Source: Ignavibacteriota bacterium
Lineage (GTDB): Bacteria; Bacteroidota; UBA10030; JAHEZR01
Direction: 5' to 3'
Length of the DNA: 5,607 nucleotides
Assembly (NCBI GenBank): GCA_023251005.1
Contig: JAHEZR010000065.1
Span: forward strand, 1-5,607
The notes under the pieces were generated by a model. It was not told the DNA's origin. It saw only the letters and a list, made by a program, of their open reading frames with translations, and searched no databases. The translations under genes were made by a program, and so were the position numbers. Of this stretch, positions 1 to 5,607 are shown piece by piece (the stretch's first letter is position 1; each line of letters begins with the position of its first letter).

Positions 1-330
1 AAGCCATGCAAGGACGAAAACAATAGTTTTCTCATCGCTGTTGATGGGGTGAAGAGTCAGGACGGTCCTCAGTATGTCTACGCCGGCGGTGAGTATACGT
101 TCATGAATCTGATTTCTGTACGCGGTGGCTACAAATTCAATTACTCTGGGACTTCAATCGACACCACATCAACGAGAGGTGAAATCAAATCGACCATCGA
201 GGGGGTATCTCTCGGTGGAGGTCTGAATCTTGACGTCTCGGGCTACAACATCAACATCGATTATGCTTATACAAAAATGGACCTCTTCGATAACGTCCAT
301 CGTGTGTCCGTTCGATTTGCTTGGAAATGA
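1..330 (+). CDS. Outer-membrane beta-barrel protein, PorV/PorQ-like, 3' end only
   Basis: The frame is open from base 1 to the TGA at 328-330, so this is the last 109 residues of a gene beginning upstream. A GTG at base 49 could start a 93-residue product, but the open codons before it (ending in LIAVDGVKSQDG) look like continuous barrel sequence, so a truncated longer gene is preferred. The translation alternates short amphipathic strands rich in Gly, Tyr and Phe (YVYAGGEYTF, SVRGGYKFNY, YNINIDYAYTKM) and ends in VSVRFAWK, typical of the closing strand of an outer-membrane barrel. The pattern of GAEYxF, then LRxGYKFNY, then a final HRxSxxF resembles PorV/PorQ-family proteins, which are common in Bacteroidota and Ignavibacteria, some of them linked to type IX secretion. 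The exact family is inferred from this tail alone, and the role is unknown. A strong terminator follows it. Confidence 0.6.
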   Translation, partial: KPCKDENNSFLIAVDGVKSQDGPQYVYAGGEYTFMNLISVRGGYKFNYSGTSIDTTSTRGEIKSTIEGVSLGGGLNLDVSGYNINIDYAYTKMDLFDNVHRVSVRFAWK

Positions 331-351
331 ACTGACGCTACGTTTTCCCTC

Positions 352-372
352 TTGACTTTCCACAATAGTCAA
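352..372 (+). promoter_or_regulatory. Competing upstream hairpin, candidate antiterminator
   Basis: TTGACT at 352-357 is exactly complementary to AGTCAA at 367-372, giving a 6-bp stem with a 9-nt loop. The right arm (367-372) lies within the left arm of the terminator stem, so the two hairpins cannot form together. This is the geometry of an antiterminator/terminator switch. The 6-bp AU-rich stem is weak beside the 12-bp terminator stem and would need a ligand, protein or ribosome to favour it. Regulation is inference; only the base pairing is seen. Confidence 0.3.
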
Positions 373-403
373 AGACATGAGCTCCTCTTTGACTATTTTT
401 TTT
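364..403 (+). terminator. Rho-independent terminator (possible attenuator)
   Basis: A perfect 12-bp stem (364-375 paired with 386-397) encloses a 10-nt loop and runs into eight consecutive T residues (396-403). This is a textbook intrinsic terminator placed 33 nt after the stop of the outer-membrane protein gene. The next gene's ATG at 412 follows the T-tract by only 8 nt. The element therefore ends the upstream unit and may also control read-through into the MetE-like gene. Confidence 0.85.
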
Positions 404-411
404 CAACTTAA

Positions 412-1449
412 ATGAACACGCAGAAATCTCTACCCCCGATTCCAACAACTGTAGTCGGCAGTTATTCTCTGCCGAAGTGGCTCGAGGTCGTCCGCGCCGA
501 ATTCCAAAGGGGGAACCTCTCTTTCAGCGAGTATGAGGAAGCCCACGACAACGCCGTCCGCTCATGTATCAAAGATCAGGAACGCGTGGGCGTCGACATT
601 ATCACGGATGGAGAACTTCGCCGCGAGACGATGGTGTACTTCTTTTCGAAGCGGATCGGCGGGTTCGATATGGACCATCCTCGCATGAAGCCGATAGGAG
701 ATCTTGACCCGACGATTCAAATGCCTGACCCCGTGATTGTTGGTAAAGTTGTCCGGAAGAATAGTCTTGGGATTGCTGATCACTTTCGCTTCCTGAGGGA
801 GAACACGTTTGCCCATCCCAAAGTAACTTGCACTGGACCACAGATGCTCGCGAAGCGCGCGACGAATGACTTCTATGCGAACGATAACGAAGCAGTATTC
901 GATCTCGCTCGAGTCCTCAACGAGGAGTTAAAGGAATGTGTAGCAGCGGGGTGTGATTTCATTCAGATCGACGAGCCGATATGGGTTGGATTTCCCAAGG
1001 ACATCGAGTGGCTCGTTGAGGCATTCAATCTACTCGTCAAGGGAGTGAATGCAAAAATTGCTCTCCACGTTTGCTATGGCAATTATAAACTCAAGCGACT
1101 CTTCAAAGGGCAGTACGACGAGCTTTTTCCTCAGTTGCTCGGTGTCCGGGCACATCAATTGAGTCTGGAATTTGCCGTTTCCGATGGCGTCGCGCTTGAT
1201 CTGTTCAAACGTTATCCAACGGCGAAAGAAATTGTTGTGGGAGTCATCGATGTGAAGGATGAGAAGGTTGAGAGTCCTGAGACCGTTGCACGGCGAATTC
1301 GCAAGGCACTTGAGTACATCCCAGTGGAGAGGCTGTACGTCAGTCCAGACTGCGGGATGAAGTTTATGCCCAGAGATCGAGCCTTCGCGAAACTCAAGGT
1401 AATGGTTGAAGGCGCTCGCGTTGTAAGGAGGGAGCTGAAATTGGAGTAA
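412..1449 (+). CDS. Stand-alone MetE-like cobalamin-independent methyltransferase (catalytic domain only)
   Basis: The 345-residue product matches the C-terminal catalytic (beta/alpha)8 barrel of cobalamin-independent methionine synthase (Meth_synt_2, COG0620). TTVVGSY at residues 12-18 opens the domain, and ITDGE (64-68) and the DEP motif at 187-189 are family signatures. The expected zinc ligands are present: His219 and Cys221 in HVCYGN, Glu253, and Cys314 in PDCGMK. They correspond to His641, Cys643, Glu665 and Cys726 of E. coli MetE. The usual N-terminal half of MetE (about 400 residues) is absent, as in archaeal and some bacterial core proteins. The family moves a methyl or alkyl group to a thiol such as homocysteine; epoxyalkane:coenzyme M transferase also belongs here, so the substrate is open. 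An in-frame TAA sits immediately before the ATG at 412, making it the earliest possible start. No Shine-Dalgarno sequence precedes it. It is probably cytoplasmic. Confidence 0.85.
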   Translation: MNTQKSLPPIPTTVVGSYSLPKWLEVVRAEFQRGNLSFSEYEEAHDNAVRSCIKDQERVGVDIITDGELRRETMVYFFSKRIGGFDMDHPRMKPIGDLDPTIQMPDPVIVGKVVRKNSLGIADHFRFLRENTFAHPKVTCTGPQMLAKRATNDFYANDNEAVFDLARVLNEELKECVAAGCDFIQIDEPIWVGFPKDIEWLVEAFNLLVKGVNAKIALHVCYGNYKLKRLFKGQYDELFPQLLGVRAHQLSLEFAVSDGVALDLFKRYPTAKEIVVGVIDVKDEKVESPETVARRIRKALEYIPVERLYVSPDCGMKFMPRDRAFAKLKVMVEGARVVRRELKLE

Positions 1450-1456
1450 CCGCACC

Positions 1457-1489
1457 ACTCGAGCTTGCCCCGATTTCATCGGGCCGAGT
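1457..1489 (+). terminator. GC hairpin downstream of the MetE-like gene, weak terminator candidate
   Basis: CCCGAT (1469-1474) and ATCGGG (1478-1483) form a 6-bp stem with a TTC loop. It is flanked by ACTCG (1457-1461) and CGAGT (1485-1489), which can extend it across an asymmetric internal loop. It lies 19 nt after the TAA of the MetE-like gene. No uninterrupted T-tract follows, only a T-rich patch near 1499-1507, so termination efficiency is doubtful. It could instead be a short dispersed palindrome. Confidence 0.35.
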
Positions 1490-1541
1490 CTCGACTGCTT
1501 TCTTTGTCACAAAGGGGAAAAGAAGTTCTCGGATTTCTTCC

Positions 1542-1570
1542 TTGTTTATCCCAACTCTTCTTGATATATT
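1542..1570 (+). promoter_or_regulatory. Promoter for the aminotransferase-isomerase-glycosidase operon
   Basis: A -35-like TTGTTT (1542-1547), a 17-bp spacer and a -10 box TATATT (1565-1570) preceded by TG at 1562-1563 form a good extended -10 promoter. The same bases also fit the Bacteroidota pattern, with TTG followed about 20 nt later by TAnnTTT (1565-1571). Initiation would fall near 1577, leaving about 30 nt before the ATG at 1607. It lies in the only sizeable gap between coding regions in this part of the window, next to the GC hairpin. Confidence 0.55.
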
Positions 1571-1606
1571 TTCGATGTTAAAGAATTGTTTTTCTCATTC
1601 GCGAGA

Positions 1607-2911
1607 ATGAAGAGAAAAGAATTTGTTCAAACAATTGCTGGAGCATTTACTGGGATGCTCGGTGCTGACTCCTTCCTCAATCTCTCTCCCGATTTCGCCC
1701 GTCGTCTAACAAAGTTGATCGATTCTCATGGTTCCGATGTCGACGCAAACGACGAAACATTTTGGTCGGTTGTCCGTGACCAGTTTCCTTTGACTCGAGA
1801 GCGCGCCTACTTCAACACGGGTGGTCTTGGTGCTTCTCCATATGCCGTGATCGAAGCTGTCAAACGGAAAATGGACGAGCTTGAGACAATTTCTGAGGTT
1901 GGCCACACTGAGGAAATTTGGGCTGCCGTCAAGGGAAAGGCAGCGCGAATTCTGGGAGCGGATCCTTCCGAAGTCACCTTAACGAGTTGTGCAACAGAGG
2001 GCATCAACATCGTCGTCGATGGTCTTCCTCTAAAACGCGGTGACGAGGTGATCACAACGACTCACGAGCATGTGGGGGGAATCCTCGCCTGGCTTGCCCG
2101 CCAGAAATTAGATGGGATTGTCGTCAAGTGGTTCGAGCCAACTCCACAGAACCGGCAAGAGAATATCGATCGCCTCGCCCGTCTCATTACGAGTCGAACA
2201 CGAGTCATTAGTATCAGTCACATTACGACGACAACGGGACAAGACCTTCCGGTCAAAGAGATTGCACAGATCGCAAAAGAAAAAGGTCTCTGGTTTTTCC
2301 TTGATGGTGCACAAGTTCCCGGGATGAGGCCATTAAACGTGAAGGAGATTGGCTGCGACTTCTACGCTTCGAGCGGTCACAAATGGCTACTCGCCCCGAA
2401 GCGAACAGGCTTGCTTTATGTGAAGAAAGAACTTCTCGACACTGTTCGTCCGATTTTCGTCGGCGCGTACTCTGATAACGGCTTCGACCTTCTGACTGGT
2501 AAGCTGGAATTCCATCCGACTGCGCAAAGGTATGAATACGGAACGTACAACGTTCCTCTCATCATTGGATTAGGGGCCGCAATCGATTTTCTCCAGACAA
2601 TCGGGATGGAGAATGTTTGGAAAAGAAATCAGGCTCTCTCGACACGAGTCTTTAACGGCTTGTCCGGAATCCGGAATGTCGAGGTGCTCAGTCCCCATCA
2701 AGCAGATGAGCGTGGTGCGATGATAACGTTTCGGATGTCGAGCATGAAGGTCGAGAAGCTCCAGTCATTCCTCGCGGAGAAGTACAAACTCCGAACAAGA
2801 TTTGTAGGTGAGGCCAACCTCAATGGCCTCCGAATCTCAACGCACATCTACAATGGCTCCGATGAGGTCGAAAGACTAATCCGTGGAGTGAAGGAAGCCG
2901 CAGAACTTTAG
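1607..2911 (+). CDS. Class V aminotransferase-fold PLP-dependent enzyme (isopenicillin N epimerase / cysteine desulfurase-like)
   Basis: This 434-residue protein has the landmarks of fold-type I, class V PLP enzymes (Aminotran_5). They are FNTGGLG at 69-75, the phosphate-binding region TSCATEG at 126-132, THEH at 152-155 with a His placed to stack on the cofactor, LDGAQ with Asp233 contacting the pyridine nitrogen, and SGHKW with Lys259 as the Schiff-base lysine. RISTHIYN (409-416) carries the Arg that usually binds the substrate carboxylate. The family covers desulfurases, lyases and epimerases; the CefD/EgtE-like branch looks nearest, but the reaction cannot be assigned. ATG 1607 is preferred over an in-frame TTG at 1586, since it gives a compact MKRKEF N-terminus. 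That segment and the following hydrophobic TIAGAFTGMLG resemble a Tat signal, but with Arg-Lys instead of Arg-Arg. The gene is probably first in an operon, followed 27 nt later by the isomerase-like gene. Confidence 0.85.
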   Translation: MKRKEFVQTIAGAFTGMLGADSFLNLSPDFARRLTKLIDSHGSDVDANDETFWSVVRDQFPLTRERAYFNTGGLGASPYAVIEAVKRKMDELETISEVGHTEEIWAAVKGKAARILGADPSEVTLTSCATEGINIVVDGLPLKRGDEVITTTHEHVGGILAWLARQKLDGIVVKWFEPTPQNRQENIDRLARLITSRTRVISISHITTTTGQDLPVKEIAQIAKEKGLWFFLDGAQVPGMRPLNVKEIGCDFYASSGHKWLLAPKRTGLLYVKKELLDTVRPIFVGAYSDNGFDLLTGKLEFHPTAQRYEYGTYNVPLIIGLGAAIDFLQTIGMENVWKRNQALSTRVFNGLSGIRNVEVLSPHQADERGAMITFRMSSMKVEKLQSFLAEKYKLRTRFVGEANLNGLRISTHIYNGSDEVERLIRGVKEAAEL

Positions 2912-2928
2912 AGGACATGAACTGGAAT

Positions 2929-2932
2929 GGAG
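2929..2932 (+). promoter_or_regulatory. Shine-Dalgarno GGAG that selects the ATG at 2939
   Basis: GGAG ends 6 nt before the ATG at 2939, an ideal spacing. The alternative in-frame ATG at 2927 overlaps this motif and has only AGAGGA (2910-2915) 11 nt upstream. The site therefore supports the shorter product beginning MRIGIVTDE. It is the only clear Shine-Dalgarno sequence in the window. Confidence 0.5.
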
Positions 2933-2938
2933 AATAAG

Positions 2939-3766
2939 ATGAGAATTGGAATCGTTACAGACGAAATCTCTCCTGACATTCGGGAGGCAGTCTCGCTCGG
3001 CGTGAGTTGGGGTATCCGAGATTTTGAATTCCGAACTTGCCGTTCCGGCAGGGTTCCGTATATCTCGGACGAAGATATTCAAATACTTCTCGATCGCCAG
3101 AAAGAATTCGGCCTCAAGATCACAGCTCTTTCTCCCGGGTTATTCAAGATTCCCCTCGACGATAAAGAGGCAGTCGACAAGGACCTCAACGAAGTTTTCC
3201 CGACAACGATCAAGCTGGCGCACAAATTCAACACGGCTGTCGTCCTGGTTTTCGGCTTTATTCGATCGGCAGGACCCGAGAGTTCGGAATTCGAGGAAGC
3301 GGTAAGGATCATGCAGAAAGCTGCAGACCTCGCGGCGCGTGAAGGCGTAACACTCGCTTTGGAGAACGAACCTGGTTTTTGGGCGGATTCGGGAAAACGG
3401 ACCGCCAAACTTCTTGCTTCGGTGAACTCAAAAAATCTACAAGCGAACTGGGACCCAGCGAACGCACTCGGTGCCGAGAATTTCCCGTTCCCGATCGGCT
3501 ATGAGGCGGTGAAGCGCTGGGTTGTCAACCTGCATGTCAAGGACGCAAAGAAAGGCGCTGCGCTTGAATGTGTTGCCGTGGGAGAAGGGCAAATCAATTG
3601 GGAGGGGCAGCTGAGAGCAATAATAAAGGAAAGACGATTGAATCACGTTACCATCGAGACGCATTGTCTACCTCTGATCGAGAAATCAAAACAGAACGTC
3701 GAAGCGGTGACCCGGTTGATCAAGAAGATTCAAGAGGAACCTTCGAAAGAACTCGCAGTGTCCTGA
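2939..3766 (+). CDS. Sugar phosphate isomerase/epimerase-like TIM-barrel protein
   Basis: The 275-residue product (279 if started at 2927) belongs to the xylose isomerase-like TIM-barrel / AP endonuclease 2 superfamily (COG1082). It opens with MRIGIVTDEIS, a typical first strand. Candidate divalent-metal and catalytic residues fall on successive strand ends: Glu142 in LENEPGF, Asp172 in NWDPANAL, His199 with Lys201 and Asp202 in NLHVKDAK, and Glu240 with His242 in TIETH. Members isomerise or epimerise keto/aldo sugars, inositols or hydroxypyruvate, or act as dehydratases; the substrate here cannot be read from sequence. Length is normal and there is no signal peptide, so it is probably cytoplasmic. 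The start at 2939 is chosen for its GGAG and family-like N-terminus. The gene lies 27 nt after the PLP enzyme gene, and its TGA is separated by one base from the next ATG, indicating a co-transcribed and probably translationally coupled set. Confidence 0.85.
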   Translation: MRIGIVTDEISPDIREAVSLGVSWGIRDFEFRTCRSGRVPYISDEDIQILLDRQKEFGLKITALSPGLFKIPLDDKEAVDKDLNEVFPTTIKLAHKFNTAVVLVFGFIRSAGPESSEFEEAVRIMQKAADLAAREGVTLALENEPGFWADSGKRTAKLLASVNSKNLQANWDPANALGAENFPFPIGYEAVKRWVVNLHVKDAKKGAALECVAVGEGQINWEGQLRAIIKERRLNHVTIETHCLPLIEKSKQNVEAVTRLIKKIQEEPSKELAVS

Positions 3767-3767
3767 G

Positions 3768-5607
3768 ATGCGCGCTTACCAACAAAAAGAATATCAAAGC
3801 TTATTGAGTGGAAGCCTTGCCCTCGCTCCGTTATCTGAAGGTAGCGATGGTGAGACGCAGAAACAGCTGAAGACCAGTCCTTCACCACAGCGACCTCATG
3901 CTGATTACCAGACGACAGGAAGCGGCCTGGAGTATTTTTTTCTCGGGAATGGGTTGATCCAGGTTGTCATTCAGCACTCGACGGTTCCATCCTCCGGCAC
4001 AGCACTCGGGCTGCTCATAATGCATCCAGAGCACTTCGCGAGAAAGAGCAGCACTTTCCTTTATCATCCGGAGAGTGGTCTTGAACGAACGATGGTGACA
4101 GTCGCCGCACATGAAAAAGTCTACTTCCCAACTCCCGCCTCTCTCGAACTCCACTGGGAATACCCCTCAGAGATCCCGACAGTCGTCGCAACATGGCGCG
4201 CGGGTCGATGTACAGTCCGAGAGGAGTTTTGGTGCCCTGTTGGTGTCGCAGCCGTTGTACGAACGGTCCGAGTGAGGAATAGTGGACCTTCGCCGGCAGA
4301 TATTCAAATCCACGCGATGCTCTATCCGAATCCAATGCTCTTCGACGAAGTAGACACGTTCCAGGACAAGCGCATGCTCGAAGCTCGCGGTTACCTCAAG
4401 CTCCAGCTCTTTGCTCTTGAAGCTGCTCGTGCAGAGGATCGATGGATCATTGCATCGCAGAATCAGCTAGAGAAGGGGATGGAGTTCTCAGAAACATTTG
4501 GCTATCTCTTGGATGGATCAGGCGGACAAATCTCTCGGGGTGAGATAAAAAAGCTGAGAAAGAAAACCACTGGTTACTGGAAATCAACCTCGAGTTTCCA
4601 AGCCGATAAGATCCTTGATCATCTTTTTCACACATCAAAGAATGGCTTGCAGGCTGCCGTATCCGGGACAGGAAAAATGGATTCAGGGATTTTCCAGTAT
4701 AATCAGGAATGGATACGGGACCAGTGTATGGTTGTCGTCGCTCTCGTTATGTCGGGACAAGAAAAGCTTGCAAAGACTCTCCTGCAACGTATGATGGACA
4801 AAATGGTCACCATCGAGGGCATGACGCTAGAGTCGAGTCGATGGCGAGGATTTGATCTTTACGAGCTAGACCAGAACGGCGAGCTACTGTATACTCACTG
4901 GATGTACTGGAGATGGACCAACGACGATTCTCTCATCAGGGAATATTGGAAGAAGATTGTCCCTGTGGCTGAATTCCCCTTGCGAAGTGAGTTCTGGGAT
5001 AGCGAGAGTGGACTTCTGCGGAACACTCGCGAATATTGGGAACGCTCTGCTCCGTTCGGAGTGCGAGAAGGGTATGAATTGACTTACCAGCTCTGGCCGG
5101 CGATTGGACTCTCGAAGGCTTCAGAGATAGCCCTCAAAATGAAAAAGCCAGCGCTTGCCCACCGGTGGAGCTCTGCAGCGGATAAGATTCATCACGCAAT
5201 GCTTTCGAGCCCTAAACATGCACTGATTGATGGAGGGCGCTTTATCAAACGACGATTGGTGAAGGGTGAAGTTCAGACAGTCTTCACGCCGCCAGATCGC
5301 TCTGCATTACCGCCTGGGATGCCGATAGCCACTGAAGAGGTCGCCTACTGCGAGCCTGATACCCAGGAAGCGCTGCCAATCGCTCTCGAGATCATCCCTC
5401 CCGACAGCGGACTCGCACGTAACACAATGATGGAGATTGAGAAACTCTGGAACCAGACATGGGATTATGGCGGTTACTCTCGATATAATGTCGCCTCGGA
5501 GCCTGACTCGCCGGGTCCATGGCCGTTCCCGACGATGTTCGTTGCGAGAGCTTACCTCGAGATGGGAGATCACGAAAAAGTATGGCGGGCACTGCAATGG
5601 TTATATG
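3768..5607 (+). CDS. GH15-like (six-hairpin) glycosidase, 3' truncated by the window end
   Basis: The frame from ATG 3768 stays open for 613 codons to the window edge. Residues 1-50 are polar and look unstructured. Residues about 55-280 are beta-rich (YFFLGNGLIQVVIQ onward), consistent with the N-terminal sandwich of bacterial GH15 enzymes. The rest is helical with paired landmarks of an (alpha/alpha)6 barrel. EWIRDQ at 314-319, followed by a hydrophobic helix, matches the WxRD signature. YWERS with Glu425, followed by the YELTYQLW helix (436-443), aligns by eye with the glucoamylase catalytic acid region (WE, Glu179 in Aspergillus). SEPDSPGPWPFP with Glu578 resembles the catalytic base region. 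By family comparison only the last helix or two would be missing. No signal peptide is visible, so it probably acts in the cytoplasm on an oligosaccharide or glycoconjugate. It starts one base after the isomerase-like stop with no Shine-Dalgarno, suggesting coupled translation. Other six-hairpin families (debranching enzyme, GH63, GH65) remain possible, and it may not be hydrolytic. Confidence 0.7.
   Translation, partial: MRAYQQKEYQSLLSGSLALAPLSEGSDGETQKQLKTSPSPQRPHADYQTTGSGLEYFFLGNGLIQVVIQHSTVPSSGTALGLLIMHPEHFARKSSTFLYHPESGLERTMVTVAAHEKVYFPTPASLELHWEYPSEIPTVVATWRAGRCTVREEFWCPVGVAAVVRTVRVRNSGPSPADIQIHAMLYPNPMLFDEVDTFQDKRMLEARGYLKLQLFALEAARAEDRWIIASQNQLEKGMEFSETFGYLLDGSGGQISRGEIKKLRKKTTGYWKSTSSFQADKILDHLFHTSKNGLQAAVSGTGKMDSGIFQYNQEWIRDQCMVVVALVMSGQEKLAKTLLQRMMDKMVTIEGMTLESSRWRGFDLYELDQNGELLYTHWMYWRWTNDDSLIREYWKKIVPVAEFPLRSEFWDSESGLLRNTREYWERSAPFGVREGYELTYQLWPAIGLSKASEIALKMKKPALAHRWSSAADKIHHAMLSSPKHALIDGGRFIKRRLVKGEVQTVFTPPDRSALPPGMPIATEEVAYCEPDTQEALPIALEIIPPDSGLARNTMMEIEKLWNQTWDYGGYSRYNVASEPDSPGPWPFPTMFVARAYLEMGDHEKVWRALQWLY

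Noticed and set aside
352..380. TTGACT at 352-357 as the -35 box of a promoter for the MetE-like gene
   Set aside because: At 16-18 bp spacing the bases (around 374-381) have no resemblance to TATAAT, and no Bacteroidota TAnnTTTG motif is present.
1030..1479. 149-codon open frame on the - strand across the end of the MetE-like gene
   Set aside because: It lies antisense to a well-supported gene with intact catalytic motifs, and its translation shows no recognisable domain.
1586..1606. TTG at 1586 as start of the PLP enzyme, adding seven residues
   Set aside because: There is no ribosome site, the codon is weak, and the ATG at 1607 yields a natural positively charged N-terminus.
2917..2937. 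Six-codon frame (MNWNGE) between the PLP enzyme and isomerase-like genes
   Set aside because: The purine-rich AGAGGA is only one base from its ATG, too close for use, and the frame is too short to support as a leader peptide.
3079..3408. 109-codon open frame on the - strand inside the isomerase-like gene
   Set aside because: Antisense shadow; the Ser/Arg-rich translation is typical of a wrong frame, and the + strand product has clear TIM-barrel motifs.
3882..4335. Two overlapping open frames on the - strand (90 and 106 codons)
   Set aside because: Both are covered by the continuous + strand glycosidase-like frame, which carries recognisable motifs downstream in the same frame.
5307..5597. 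Two open frames on the - strand near the right end (96 and 66 codons)
   Set aside because: They overlap the most conserved part of the glycosidase-like frame (the SEPDSPGPWPFP region) and their translations look random.

Overview
The window reads as a piece of a Gram-negative bacterial chromosome with roughly even base composition. The first gene is the tail of an outer-membrane beta-barrel protein resembling the PorV/PorQ-type family. Ribosome binding sites are mostly weak or absent, and the one convincing promoter fits both a sigma70 extended -10 box and the Bacteroidota TTG...TAnnTTT pattern. Together these suggest the Bacteroidota/Ignavibacteria/Chlorobi assemblage. This is inference; no rRNA or other marker gene is present.

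Layout, all on the + strand: (1) 1-330, 3' end of an outer-membrane protein gene; (2) 352-403, a strong intrinsic terminator with a competing upstream hairpin; (3) 412-1449, a stand-alone MetE-like zinc methyltransferase catalytic domain whose ATG lies only 8 nt after the terminator T-tract; (4) 1450-1606, an intergenic stretch with a GC hairpin followed by a promoter; (5) 1607-2911, a class V PLP-dependent aminotransferase-fold enzyme with a degenerate Tat-like N-terminus; (6) 2939-3766, a TIM-barrel sugar phosphate isomerase/epimerase-like protein; (7) 3768-5607, a long reading frame that runs off the end of the window (613 complete codons). The last one looks like a bacterial GH15-type glycosidase: an N-terminal beta-sandwich followed by an (alpha/alpha)6 barrel with a plausible catalytic Glu pair.

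Genes 5 to 7 are tightly packed (27 nt, or 15 nt with the alternative start, then 1 nt) behind one promoter and probably form an operon. It would join a PLP enzyme, a sugar isomerase/epimerase-like barrel and a cytoplasmic glycosidase-like protein. That suggests intracellular handling of a sugar or amino-sugar conjugate, but no substrate can be read from the sequence. The MetE-like gene may be a separate unit. No RNA genes, mobile elements, CRISPR arrays or long repeats were seen.
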